Made by a program: the position numbers and the translations under genes. From assembly GCF_000720425.1 (NCBI RefSeq), contig NZ_JOAJ01000001.1, forward strand, positions 1,240,001 through 1,304,000: a DNA stretch of 64,000 nt. The letters are read 5' to 3'. Positions 1 through 31,601 of this stretch are shown piece after piece. Under the pieces are notes generated by a model, which made no database searches, was not told the DNA's origin, and was given only the letters and a program-made list of their open reading frames with translations. Source of the DNA: Nocardia rhamnosiphila NBRC 108938 (lineage in GTDB: Bacteria > Actinomycetota > Actinomycetes > Mycobacteriales > Mycobacteriaceae). Every line of letters starts with the position of its first letter. The first letter of the stretch is position 1.

Positions 1-23808
<23,808 letters not shown>

Positions 23809-24269
23809 CTTCCGACCTTCCGCTCAGACTCGGAGGCACCGGAGCACAGCAGAAAACGCCCCCTGCTGCGTTCGGAGCCTGGGTACGACTTCGTCGTGAC
23901 GAAGCGGTGTCCACGCCCCTGCCACGCGAACACCTTTAAGAGCAAACAGCTATCAGATCGTGCGCCGGACAATTTATGCACATCGCCCGCGCGCCGTGCA
24001 ACCGGGTCCGGCGTTTTGCCCATAGACGCGCCGACCATCCGACACGCGGGAACGGTGCGGCATCCGCCGAACATGGTTCAGCCCAGACCACAGGGGAAGT
24101 GGGTGCCGCGGAGACCCTCCGCGATGTGGTCACCTACCCGGCGCGCCGCCGGCCTACCCGGATCGGCCCGGCGGAAGGAATGCCGCAAGCCACTCACTCG
24201 GCCAGGAAAGTATCCAGTCGTGCGCAGGTGGCTCTGTACGAAGGGGCCAGATACAGGAAGGCTCGTGCC
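23809..24269. promoter_or_regulatory. Divergent intergenic region between NRPS and yczE-like gene
   Basis: This 461-base stretch separates the two divergent starts. I see no convincing small gene. It is less GC-rich than its flanks around 23930-23985 and contains the inverted repeat listed separately. It must carry the NRPS promoter, but I cannot place -35 and -10 boxes with confidence. Confidence 0.6.
23889..23904. promoter_or_regulatory. Perfect inverted repeat, candidate operator upstream of the NRPS
   Basis: CTTCGTC-GT-GACGAAG has perfect 7-base arms with a 2-base spacer. It lies about 80 bases upstream of the NRPS start codon. Its size and symmetry fit a dimeric repressor site such as a TetR-family operator. 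No regulator gene adjoins it in the window, so the role is inferred only from position and symmetry. Confidence 0.45.
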
Positions 24270-24941
24270 GTGATCGGACGTCTCACCGCACTGTTCGCCG
24301 GGCTCTGGCTGTACGGCTTCTCGATGGCCGTGATGATCCGCGCCGCAGTCGGTTTGGACCCATGGGACGTCTTCCATCAGGGAATCACCCGGCAGGTGCC
24401 GATGAGCTTCGGCACGGTGACCGTACTGACCGGCGCGGTGGTATTACTGGCCTGGATTCCACTACGGCAGTGGCCCGGTGTGGGCACGGTGAGCAACGTG
24501 GTCCTGGTCGGTGTCTCGGTCGACGCGGGGCTCTGGCTGCTCCCGCACTGGGAGTCGATGCCGGTCCGGGTGGGCGCGATGGTGCTCGCGGTCGTACTCA
24601 ACGCCCTGGCCAGTGTGCTGTACATCGGCGCGGGGCTGGGGCCGGGTCCGCGCGACGGTCTGATGACGGGGCTCGCCCGCCGGACCGGATGGCCCATCCG
24701 CCGGGTCCGGACGATTCTCGAGGTGGCGGTCCTGAGCACCGGCTGGCTACTCGGCGGCAGCGTCGGTCTCGGCACCGTGGTCTACGCGGTCGCCATCGGA
24801 CCCCTCATCCAGCTCATGATCCCACTGGTGGCCGGCCGGTTACCCGGATTCGACACCCCGTCGCCCCGGCGGTCGCCGGACGCGGAGGCGGTTCCCGGGC
24901 CCGCGGGGAGCGAGGACGGGCCGGTCCCCTCCGGCGCGTGA
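24270..24941 (+). CDS. YczE/YitT-type integral membrane protein
   Basis: This 223-residue hydrophobic protein has about five membrane segments and a charged, proline-rich C-terminal tail. Family hallmarks are GLDPWDVFHQGI near residue 30 and GLGPGPRDGLMTGL in the middle. YczE-family proteins in Bacillus lie beside lipopeptide NRPS loci and are needed for full activity of some of them; the mechanism is unknown. Here it is divergent from a giant NRPS, a similar arrangement. I chose GTG 24270 because AGGAAGG stands 8 bases upstream. ATG 24180 is in frame but has poorly spaced Shine-Dalgarno sequence. It is followed by strong hairpins. Confidence 0.8.
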   Translation: MIGRLTALFAGLWLYGFSMAVMIRAAVGLDPWDVFHQGITRQVPMSFGTVTVLTGAVVLLAWIPLRQWPGVGTVSNVVLVGVSVDAGLWLLPHWESMPVRVGAMVLAVVLNALASVLYIGAGLGPGPRDGLMTGLARRTGWPIRRVRTILEVAVLSTGWLLGGSVGLGTVVYAVAIGPLIQLMIPLVAGRLPGFDTPSPRRSPDAEAVPGPAGSEDGPVPSGA

Positions 24942-24970
24942 CCCCGGGTGATCCACCACCGCGTCCGCGC

Positions 24971-25008
24971 GCCGGAGCCGCGGCTCCGGCCCGGTCCGGA
25001 TACCGGAC
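24971..25008. terminator. Two adjacent GC-rich hairpins
   Basis: A perfect 20-base palindrome at 24971-24990 (arms GCCGGAGCC and GGCTCCGGC) is followed at 24994-25008 by GTCCGG-ATA-CCGGAC. Both lie between the convergent ends of the yczE-like gene and csbD, next to a stronger hairpin. They have no T tract. Confidence 0.55.
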
Positions 25009-25036
25009 GGGCGACGCCGGTGTCCCGGCGTCGCCC
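25009..25036. terminator. Strong bidirectional hairpin terminator between convergent genes
   Basis: A perfect 12-base-pair stem (GGGCGACGCCGG / CCGGCGTCGCCC) with a TGTC loop. It lies 14 bases past the end of csbD and about 68 bases past the yczE-like gene, so it could stop transcription from both sides. There is no T tract, as is common in high-GC actinobacteria. Confidence 0.75.
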
Positions 25037-25050
25037 GTTCGGAGGCTCGA

Positions 25051-25224
25051 TCAGTCGCGGAAGGCGTCCTTCACCTTCTCACCCGCGTCCTTCAGGTTGG
25101 ACTTGGTCTGGTCGGCCTTGCCTTCGTTCTTCGTCTCCTCGTCGCCGGTGGCCTTCCCGAGCTTTTCCTTGGCCTGACCGGCGAGATCTTCGGCTTTGTT
25201 GTCGAGCTTGTCCTTCGCACTCAT
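25051..25224 (-). CDS. CsbD-family small stress protein
   Basis: This 57-residue, very hydrophilic, lysine- and glutamate-rich protein has the CsbD pattern: DKLDNKAEDLAGQAKEKLGK followed by repeats ending KDAGEKVKDAF. CsbD proteins accumulate in general stress in Bacillus and are common small proteins in actinobacteria; their molecular role is not known. The start at 25224 is preceded by AGGGGACAGGCG, a good ribosome site. A longer in-frame start at 25308 would add an unrelated arginine/proline-rich stretch and is unlikely. Confidence 0.85.
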   Translation of the reverse strand: MSAKDKLDNKAEDLAGQAKEKLGKATGDEETKNEGKADQTKSNLKDAGEKVKDAFRD

Positions 25225-25502
25225 CGCCTGTCCCCTCTCGTCGGATGCGACCGGCCGGCGGTCCGGCCGATCGTCCGGCGAATAACCACCGTTCGCCCCC
25301 TCAAACACGCGCCCCCGCCACTTCCCGGGACACCGCGCCGCCCGTGTATCCCGCCGGGACCTGCGTACAGCGGGCGAAACGCCGGGTTCCCGGCCGCGGG
25401 CGGTGTCCTACTCGCCCGTAGCGCCGCACCTGCCTATTCTGCTCCGACGACAACGGAGTCGGGACCCGTACCTCCCCACCACCCGAGCAGATCGGCAGGC
25501 CC

Positions 25503-26540
25503 GTGAACGCCACAACCATCGACCCCCTCCCGACCCCGGCCGCGTCCGGTAGACGGTCCGAGGCGATCCACCGCTTCCTCGTCAAACCCGCCGACGCGGG
25601 TATCGCGGGCGCGGTGGACGGCGGCAAGCTCCTCGAATGGATCGACAAGGTCGCCTATGCCGCGGCGGCCCAGTGGAGCGGCCGTTACTGCGTCACCGCC
25701 TATGTGGGCAATATCCACCTCGACCGGCCGATCGCGGTCGGCGAACTGGTCGAGTTGCACGCGAACCTCGTCCACACCGGCCGGACGAGCATGCATATTC
25801 TGGTCAGCGTCTACTCGACCGACCCCACCCGGCAGAAACCGGTCCAGACGGCGCAGTGCCTCACCATCTTCGTCGCCGTCGACGAGGCGCGGCGGACGGT
25901 CGCGGTACCCCAGTGGGAACCGGCCACGATTCTCGAATTGCAGCGCCACCGGCAGGCCCGGGCCCGGATCTCGGTCCGCAAGCGCATCGAGGAGGCCATG
26001 GCCACGCAGCGCTACACCGCCGCCTCCACCGCCCCGAGTGCGACGCTACGGTTTCTGGCGGCCCCCTCGGATATCAACTGGGGCGGCAAGGTGCACGGCG
26101 GCCGCACGATGGGGTGGATCGACGAGGCCGCCTATGTCTGCGGCGCCGATTGGGCCGGCCAGCATGTGATCACCTCCTATTTCGGTGGGATCCGCTTCTA
26201 CCGGCCGATCGTCATCGGCCATATCGTGGAGGTCACCGCACGGCTGATCCATACCGGCCCGCGCAGTATGCACATCAGCGTGCACGTGACCGCGACCGAT
26301 CCGCATTCCGACGAACCGGCTCTCGCCGCGCACGGTCTGGCAGTGGTCGTGGCGGTGGACGCCGCCGGCAAGGCGCGACCCATCCAGCAGTGGACACCGG
26401 TCTCCGACGAGGACCGGTCCCTGGCGGCCCATGCCCGTCACCTCGTGGACCTGCGCGCCGAGGTCGAACCGTTCGCCACCGCCGCCGATCTACCGGCCGA
26501 CGCCGAGCCCAGCCATTTCCGCGCGCCGCTTCCGGGCTGA
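25503..26540 (+). CDS. Acyl-CoA thioesterase with two hotdog domains
   Basis: 345 residues made of two copies of the hotdog acyl-CoA hydrolase fold. The first copy (about 20-150) has DGGKLLEWIDKVAYAAAAQW and the second (about 180-300) has NWGGKVHGGRTMGWIDEAAY. Both carry the D/N-GG-x(5)-WID signature of the cytosolic long-chain acyl-CoA hydrolase family (YciA/ACOT7-like). It should release CoA from acyl-CoA in the cytoplasm. The two copies also share the HTGRTSMHI / HTGPRSMHI block, which indicates internal duplication. The start is GTG 25503. The 278 bases upstream, divergent from csbD, must hold its promoter, but I see no clear boxes. Confidence 0.88.
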   Translation: MNATTIDPLPTPAASGRRSEAIHRFLVKPADAGIAGAVDGGKLLEWIDKVAYAAAAQWSGRYCVTAYVGNIHLDRPIAVGELVELHANLVHTGRTSMHILVSVYSTDPTRQKPVQTAQCLTIFVAVDEARRTVAVPQWEPATILELQRHRQARARISVRKRIEEAMATQRYTAASTAPSATLRFLAAPSDINWGGKVHGGRTMGWIDEAAYVCGADWAGQHVITSYFGGIRFYRPIVIGHIVEVTARLIHTGPRSMHISVHVTATDPHSDEPALAAHGLAVVVAVDAAGKARPIQQWTPVSDEDRSLAAHARHLVDLRAEVEPFATAADLPADAEPSHFRAPLPG

Positions 26541-26643
26541 GTCCGGCCGGGCCCGCGTTACCGAACCGGGTCGGAGTGTGTGTACTTACCGGCGAAGCGC
26601 GGAGGGACGGCGATCCGCCGGCAGCGCGGGCGGCGGCCACCGG

Positions 26644-28620
26644 TCAGGTGGCCGGGCCGGCTCCCATCGCTCGCCGCCAGGCGGCGCCGCGCAGCAGGCG
26701 CAGGCCGTTGAGACCCACGATGATCGTGGAGCCTTCGTGTCCCGCGACGCCGAGGGGTAGCGGCAGGGTGCCCACCAGGTCCCACACCACCAGCACCGCG
26801 ATGAAGGACGCGGCGATCACCAGATTCGCGACCACGATGCGCCGGGCCCGCCGGGCCAGCGCGAGCACCGCGGGGATGGCGGTGAGATCGTCGCGGACCA
26901 CCACGGCATCGGCGGTCCGCAGCGTCAGGTCCGAACCCGCGCCGCCCATGGCGATACCGGCGTGCGCGGCGGCGAGGGCGGGCGCGTCGTTGACCCCGTC
27001 GCCCACCACCGTCACCGCGGCGCCACCGGCCCGCAACTGCCGGACGGCGGCGACCTTGTCCGCGGGCAGCAACTCGGCCCGGAAGTCGGTGATGCCGACC
27101 CGGGCGGCCAAACGCTCGGCGGCCACCCGATTGTCGCCGGTCAGCAGCACCGGGTTCGCCCCGGTCAGCTGCCGCGCCGCCGCGACCGCGGCGGTGGCTT
27201 CCGGGCGCATCTCGTCGGCGAGAGCGAGGACGCCGATCGGCCGGTGATCGCAGGTCACCACGACCGCGGTGCAACCCCGCGCCTGCAGGGCCGCGACCGC
27301 GGCCCCGGCCGTCTCGGTATCCGCGCCGGGCACGGCCTCCGCCGCCGGCGATCCGACCCCGACGCGGTGGGCGCCGACGCGGGCGCTCACTCCGCGACCC
27401 GGTTCGGCGGCGAATTCGCCGGCCGCGGGCACGTCGAGCCCGCGCGCGCGAGCGGCCCGGACGATGGACGCGGCGAGCGGGTGTTCGCTGGGCCGTTCCA
27501 CGGCCGCCGCGAGCCGCAGGACCTCGTCGGAGTCGAACGAGTCGGTCGTGCACCGTATCTCGACCAGTTCGGGAACGCCGCGGGTCAGGGTTCCGGTCTT
27601 GTCGAACGCGAGCAGGTCGGTGGTCCCGAGTCGCTCCATCACGACGGCGGATTTGACGAGTACCCCGTGCCGCCCGGCGGTCGCGACGGCGGCCAGCAGC
27701 GGGGGCATGGTCGCCAGCACCACCGCGCACGGGGAGGCCACGATCATGAAGGTCATCGCGCGCAGCAGCGCCCGCTGCAGCGACTCACCGAACAGCAGGG
27801 GCACCAGGAATATCGCCAGGGTGGCGGCCACCATCGCCACCGAATAGCGCTGCTCGATCTTTTCGATGAATAGCTGGGTGCGGGCCTTGGTGCGGCTCGC
27901 CTGCTCCACCAGGGCCGCGATCCGGGCGACGACCGAATCCTGCGCCAGGCGGTCGACGCGGATCCACAGGGCGCCGGTGCCGTTGAGGGTGCCGGCGAAG
28001 ACCTCGTCGCCGACGGATCTGTCCACCGGCAGCGGCTCTCCGGTGATGGTGGCCTGATCGACCTCGCTTCCGCCGGATACCACGGTGGCGTCGGCGGCGA
28101 TCCGTTCACCGGGGCGCACCACGACCGTATCGCCGATCCCGAGCTCGGCGACCGGCACCGTCTCCTCCTCGTCGTCCGCGGTGACCCGGGTCGCGGTATC
28201 CGGCGCCAGATCCAGCAGACCGCGCACCGAATCCTCGGTCCGGGCACTCGCGAAGGCCTCCAGCGCGCCCGAGGTGGCGAAGATGACGATCAGCAGCGCG
28301 CCGTCCCCGACCTGCCCGATCGCCGCGGCGCCCAGCGCGGCGGCCACCATCAGCAGATCCACATCCAGCGTCCGCTCCCGCAGCGCGCGCAGACCGGCCA
28401 CGGCGGGTTCCCAGCCGCCCGCGGCGTAGCAGGCCAGGTACAGCGCCCACCACGACCAGGCCGGACCGCCGGTCAGCTGCGTCGCGACTCCGGCCGCGAA
28501 GAGCACCACCGCTGTTGCCGCCCACCGGGTTTCGGGCAGCTCGAACAGTTTCGTCCGGCGCACGACCACCGCGGCGGGCACGCGCGCCGAATCGGTGGGC
28601 GGACGCGTCGGAACGGCCAC
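26644..28620 (-). CDS. nmtA: P1B-4 type metal-transporting ATPase, probably Ni/Co efflux
   Basis: 658 residues. It has the P-type ATPase signatures TGEP, DKTGTLT (phosphorylated aspartate), SEHPLA and GDGVNDAP. The membrane metal site reads SPCAVVLATMP in the sixth helix and HEGSTIIVGLNG in the last pair of helices. The SPC plus HEGS/T combination is the P1B-4 class (CoaT/CtpD/CtpJ), associated with cobalt, nickel and iron export. There is no N-terminal heavy-metal domain. GTG 28620 is preceded by GGAGGT at 5 bases. It is divergent from nmtR, the same arrangement as nmtA(ctpJ)-nmtR in Mycobacterium tuberculosis, so it is probably repressed by NmtR and induced by Ni or Co. Confidence 0.9.
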   Translation of the reverse strand: MAVPTRPPTDSARVPAAVVVRRTKLFELPETRWAATAVVLFAAGVATQLTGGPAWSWWALYLACYAAGGWEPAVAGLRALRERTLDVDLLMVAAALGAAAIGQVGDGALLIVIFATSGALEAFASARTEDSVRGLLDLAPDTATRVTADDEEETVPVAELGIGDTVVVRPGERIAADATVVSGGSEVDQATITGEPLPVDRSVGDEVFAGTLNGTGALWIRVDRLAQDSVVARIAALVEQASRTKARTQLFIEKIEQRYSVAMVAATLAIFLVPLLFGESLQRALLRAMTFMIVASPCAVVLATMPPLLAAVATAGRHGVLVKSAVVMERLGTTDLLAFDKTGTLTRGVPELVEIRCTTDSFDSDEVLRLAAAVERPSEHPLAASIVRAARARGLDVPAAGEFAAEPGRGVSARVGAHRVGVGSPAAEAVPGADTETAGAAVAALQARGCTAVVVTCDHRPIGVLALADEMRPEATAAVAAARQLTGANPVLLTGDNRVAAERLAARVGITDFRAELLPADKVAAVRQLRAGGAAVTVVGDGVNDAPALAAAHAGIAMGGAGSDLTLRTADAVVVRDDLTAIPAVLALARRARRIVVANLVIAASFIAVLVVWDLVGTLPLPLGVAGHEGSTIIVGLNGLRLLRGAAWRRAMGAGPAT

Positions 28621-28670
28621 AGGTCACCTCCACAGCGGGAACGAACGATCCACCGACCATAACAGAACAC

Positions 28671-28686
28671 ATGAAGACGTCTTCAT
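28671..28686. promoter_or_regulatory. Palindromic operator candidate between nmtA and nmtR
   Basis: ATGAAGACGTCTTCAT is a perfect 16-base palindrome. It lies in the 93-base gap between the two divergent genes, 27 bases before the nmtR start and 50 bases before nmtA. ArsR/SmtB-family sensors bind TGAA...TTCA-type inverted repeats, and this one carries those ends. It is the natural NmtR site. Confidence 0.75.
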
Positions 28687-28713
28687 TTATGCTGGTTGAT
28701 ATGCTGTCTGCTT

Positions 28714-29076
28714 ATGGGACACGGGGTCGAAGGCCGGGACCGCCCGATCGCGCGATTGGACGGGGACGCGGCGGCCCGCGTCGCGACCACGCTGCAGGCG
28801 CTGGCCACGCCGAGCCGGCTACTCATCCTGAGCGAACTGCGCCAGGGACCCCTTCCGGTGACCGAGCTGGCGACGGCGGTCGGGATGGAGCAGTCGGCGG
28901 TATCGCACCAGCTACGGCTTTTGCGCAACCTGGGTCTGGTCACCGGCGCCCGCAGCGGGCGCAGCATCGTCTACAGCCTCTACGACAGTCATGTCGCCCA
29001 GCTGCTCGACGAGGCGATCTACCACAGCGAACACCTCCGCCTGGGCCTCGCCGACCGCCCCGAAGCGGCCGGCTGA
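28714..29076 (+). CDS. nmtR: Nickel/cobalt-sensing ArsR-family repressor NmtR
   Basis: 120-residue winged-helix metal sensor. The N-terminus MGHGVEG and most of the chain match mycobacterial NmtR. The nickel ligands of that protein are found at the same numbers: Gly2 amine, His3, Asp91, His93, His104 and His107. The recognition helix is around QSAVSHQLRLL (60-70). Metal binding releases the repressor from DNA and allows export genes to be expressed. The start matters because the N-terminus itself binds metal. The upstream in-frame ATG at 28696 would add six residues and destroy the site, so I chose 28714. Confidence 0.94.
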   Translation: MGHGVEGRDRPIARLDGDAAARVATTLQALATPSRLLILSELRQGPLPVTELATAVGMEQSAVSHQLRLLRNLGLVTGARSGRSIVYSLYDSHVAQLLDEAIYHSEHLRLGLADRPEAAG

Positions 29077-29122
29077 GTCCGGCCGGAACGAGCAGCCCGG
29101 CGCTTCCGGTGGGCGCGGGACC

Positions 29123-29473
29123 TCAGTCGTGATCCGGTATTCCGCGCACCCGATGTTCGGCGGCGTTCAACGTTTCGACCAGGAGACGGCGCACATGGCC
29201 ACCCCGGGTGCGGTAGAGCATGCGCCGGCCGGCCCGCCGCCGGACCACCAGCCCGGCCAGTTCCAGCTTGGCCAGATGTTGCGAAACCGCCGGCCGGGCC
29301 AGCGAAACCCGGTCGGCCAGCGAACCGACATCCAGTTCGTCGTCGCCGCTCAGTAGCCACAACAGCCGCAGCCGGGTGGGATCGGACAGCATCCGCAGTG
29401 CCGTCGATGCGGCATCGACGAGATCCGGGGGCGGAAGCTCGGACCAATGGCTACTAGAATCGTGTGCGTACAC
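29123..29473 (-). CDS. ArsR-family nickel/cobalt sensor, KmtR-like
   Basis: 116 residues with an ArsR winged helix (RMLSDPTRLRLLWLL, then PAVSQHLAKLELAGLV). The C-terminal part has His93, Glu106-His107 and His115. These align with the KmtR ligands His88, Glu101-His102 and His110/111, which bind Ni and Co in mycobacteria. GTG 29473 gives an N-terminus MYAHDSS like KmtR MYAD. An in-frame ATG at 29524 would overlap the divergent exporter start. No good ribosome site precedes GTG 29473. It likely represses itself and the divergent MFS exporter. Confidence 0.82.
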   Translation of the reverse strand: MYAHDSSSHWSELPPPDLVDAASTALRMLSDPTRLRLLWLLSGDDELDVGSLADRVSLARPAVSQHLAKLELAGLVVRRRAGRRMLYRTRGGHVRRLLVETLNAAEHRVRGIPDHD

Positions 29474-29482
29474 GAGCACATA
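29443..29482. promoter_or_regulatory. Dyad at the KmtR-like / MFS divergent start
   Basis: Around the GTG start of the KmtR-like gene there is an imperfect dyad CGTGT-GCGT-ACACG (29461-29474), flanked by AGAAT on one side and ATTCT on the other. It is the most AT-rich spot in this short divergent region and could be the operator for the sensor. Confidence 0.4.
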
Positions 29483-29517
29483 TTCTGCCTGCTCGGCACG
29501 GATCGAGGAGTCGAGGG

Positions 29518-30855
29518 TTGTCACTATTCGCCCACCGGGCCTACCGGCGCCTGTTCGCGGCGCAGGTATCGGCCCTGTGCGGCACCGGTCTGGCCACCGT
29601 GGCGCTGGGGCTGCTCGCCTATCAGCTGGCCGGCACGGACGCCGGCCTCGTCCTCGGCACCGCGCTGACGATCAAGATGGCCGTGTACGTCACTGTCGCC
29701 CCGGTGGCGGCGGCCTACGCCGATCGGTTGCCGCGACGAGGGTTGCTGGTGGCACTGGACCTGGTACGCGTCGCGGCGGCGCTGACCCTGCCGTTCGTGC
29801 ACGAGGTGTGGCAGGTCTATCTGTCGATCGCGGTGCTGCAGACGGCGTCGGCCGTATTCACCCCGGCCTTCCAGGCCACCCTGCCCGATATCCTGCCCGG
29901 CGAACGCGACTACACCCGGGCGCTGTCCGCGTCGCAACTCGCCGCGACGATGGAGAGCCTGCTCAGCCCGGTGCTGGCGGCACTACTACTCACCGTGCTG
30001 GATTTCCACCGGCTGTTCGCCGGGACCGCACTGGGCTTCCTCGCCTCCGCGATACTCGTCGCGGGTACGGCGATTCCGGATCCCGTCCGCCGCGCGGTGA
30101 CCGGGATATGGGACCGGACCGCCGCCGGTATGCGGGTCTTCGCCGCCACCCCGCGGCTGCGCGGCCTGCTCGGGGTGAACCTCGTGGTGGCGGCGGTGGG
30201 GTCGGTGGTGATGGTCAATACCGTCAACTACGTTCGCGACGTGCTGGGCGGCTCGCCTGCCGATGTCGCGGTGCTGCTGGCGGCCAACGGTTTCGGCACG
30301 ATGCTCGCAGCCCTGGCGCTGCCCCGGGTGCTGGACCGGGTCGGTGAACGCTCGATCGTGCTCGCCGGGGCGGGGACCCTTGTGCTCGGCATCGCGATGG
30401 CGGTCACGATGGCGCTGTACGAGCCCGGGAGCCGGACCGCCGCCCTCGCGGTCTGGGCAGTCATCGGCGCCGGTACCGGGATGGCGATCACTCCCGCCGG
30501 GCGGGTACTGCGGCGCTCCGCGCATCCGAAGGACCGGCCGGCCCTCTTCGCGGCCCAGTTCTCGCTCTCACATCTGTGCTGGTTGATCACCTACCCGCTG
30601 GCGGGACAGCTCGCCACCTCGACGGGATTCACCACCACCTGGATCGTGCTGGCCCTCGTCGCCGGCGCCGGTCTGGTCGCGGCGATGCGGTGCTGGCCCC
30701 GGCACGATCCCGCCGCGCTCGGCCATGTCCACGACGGCCGGATAGATCCCGGGCATGTCCACGACGCGGTATCGGTGGGCGCGAACAGCTACCGGCACAC
30801 CCACACCTTCGTCATCGACGACGATCACCGGCGGTGGCCCACGCCGGTCGGCTGA
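29518..30855 (+). CDS. MFS efflux protein with histidine-rich C-terminus, probable Ni/Co exporter
   Basis: 445 residues, about 12 membrane helices, of the major facilitator superfamily, with the loop motif DRLPRRG after helix 2. The last ~45 residues are cytoplasmic and metal-binding in appearance: GHVHDGRIDPGHVHDA, then YRHTHTF and DDDHRRW. A His-rich tail on an MFS pump is the hallmark of NreB/CnrT-like nickel exporters. I chose TTG 29518 because GAGGAG lies 7 bases upstream and the protein then begins SLFAHRAYRRLF, as MFS proteins do. It is divergent from a KmtR-like sensor. Its 3' end overlaps the end of the convergent gene at 30825 by 31 bases. Confidence 0.8.
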   Translation: MSLFAHRAYRRLFAAQVSALCGTGLATVALGLLAYQLAGTDAGLVLGTALTIKMAVYVTVAPVAAAYADRLPRRGLLVALDLVRVAAALTLPFVHEVWQVYLSIAVLQTASAVFTPAFQATLPDILPGERDYTRALSASQLAATMESLLSPVLAALLLTVLDFHRLFAGTALGFLASAILVAGTAIPDPVRRAVTGIWDRTAAGMRVFAATPRLRGLLGVNLVVAAVGSVVMVNTVNYVRDVLGGSPADVAVLLAANGFGTMLAALALPRVLDRVGERSIVLAGAGTLVLGIAMAVTMALYEPGSRTAALAVWAVIGAGTGMAITPAGRVLRRSAHPKDRPALFAAQFSLSHLCWLITYPLAGQLATSTGFTTTWIVLALVAGAGLVAAMRCWPRHDPAALGHVHDGRIDPGHVHDAVSVGANSYRHTHTFVIDDDHRRWPTPVG

Positions 30856-31601
30856 TGTGCCGGCCTCCGGTTCGTGACCCGCAGCTGCCGGGCGGTCGTC
30901 ACGGCCAGCGTGCGTACCTGTACCGGAGTCAGCGGACCGCACAGCCGGTCCCAGTGCAGGGCGACGAGCTGCCCCGGAGCCGCGTCGGGCACGGCGGAAT
31001 ACCCGTCCTCCCACACGGGTACCGACAGCGCCGCGGGCTCGCTCAACAGCAACCGGCCCTCGTCGAAGCGCAGCCGGCGGCGTCGCACCGTCAGCTCGTC
31101 GCCGTGCCGGGCCGTCACTGTGCCCCAGCTGATCCGACAGCAGTCGAGCACCCGGATCGGTTGCTCCCCGCCGCGATCGAGCAGCCGGCTCCAGGGGTAG
31201 ACACCGAAGACATGGAAGCAGTGGTTGGCCGCCGCCTCGCCGGCCAGCGACTCCTCGGCGAGGTACTTCCAATAGTGTCCCGCGGCCGGGCCGATCACGG
31301 CGAGCAGCTCGGTGACGAATGCCGCCGGATCCAGTCCCGCGCCGACGCCGCCGCCGATCCAGTACGACTCGACGAGCCGGTGATCGAGCGGATCGGCGAT
31401 ACCGGTCATGCGCGACATCACCCGCAGGTAGGGCCAGGCCCCGGTGAATTGGCGCGCCGCGGCCCGCACCCGGTCCGCGGCGCCGCCGCGCAGGGCCGAT
31501 ATCTCGGCCGGGCCGCAGTAGCCGAGCCGGTTGGGCGCGTAGGCGTACCGGGCGAACATCTCGGTTCCCCGGGTGCTGCGGGCGTCGGCGGGCGTGCTCA
31601 C
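30825..31601 (-). CDS. Hydrogenase-locus protein of unknown function (DUF6390-like)
   Basis: 258 residues, soluble, no signal peptide or membrane helix. Visible features are RYAYAPNRLGYCGPAE at the N-terminus, SYWIGGGVGAGLDP, HYWKYLAEE, HCFHVFGVYPWSRLL and CRISWGTV, with several conserved-looking Cys and His. I recall this family as DUF6390, linked to actinobacterial hydrogenase loci; I could not check it. GTG 31601 overlaps the stop of the nickel importer (GTGA), so it is translationally coupled and the last gene of the hydrogenase operon. Function unknown; the place suggests a role in nickel handling or maturation. Confidence 0.72.
   Translation of the reverse strand: MSTPADARSTRGTEMFARYAYAPNRLGYCGPAEISALRGGAADRVRAAARQFTGAWPYLRVMSRMTGIADPLDHRLVESYWIGGGVGAGLDPAAFVTELLAVIGPAAGHYWKYLAEESLAGEAAANHCFHVFGVYPWSRLLDRGGEQPIRVLDCCRISWGTVTARHGDELTVRRRRLRFDEGRLLLSEPAALSVPVWEDGYSAVPDAAPGQLVALHWDRLCGPLTPVQVRTLAVTTARQLRVTNRRPAHQPTGVGHRR

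Noticed and set aside
23976..24269. Upstream extension of the yczE-like gene to 23976
   Set aside because: It adds an Arg/Pro-rich stretch typical of non-coding frame and uses up the NRPS promoter region. GTG 24270 has the better ribosome site.
26541..26643. Terminator between the thioesterase and nmtA ends
   Set aside because: Only a weak CCGCC/GGCGG pairing is present; not enough to call.
29123..29524. ATG 29524 as the start of the KmtR-like gene
   Set aside because: It would overlap the TTG start and ribosome site of the divergent exporter and add 17 residues not seen in KmtR.
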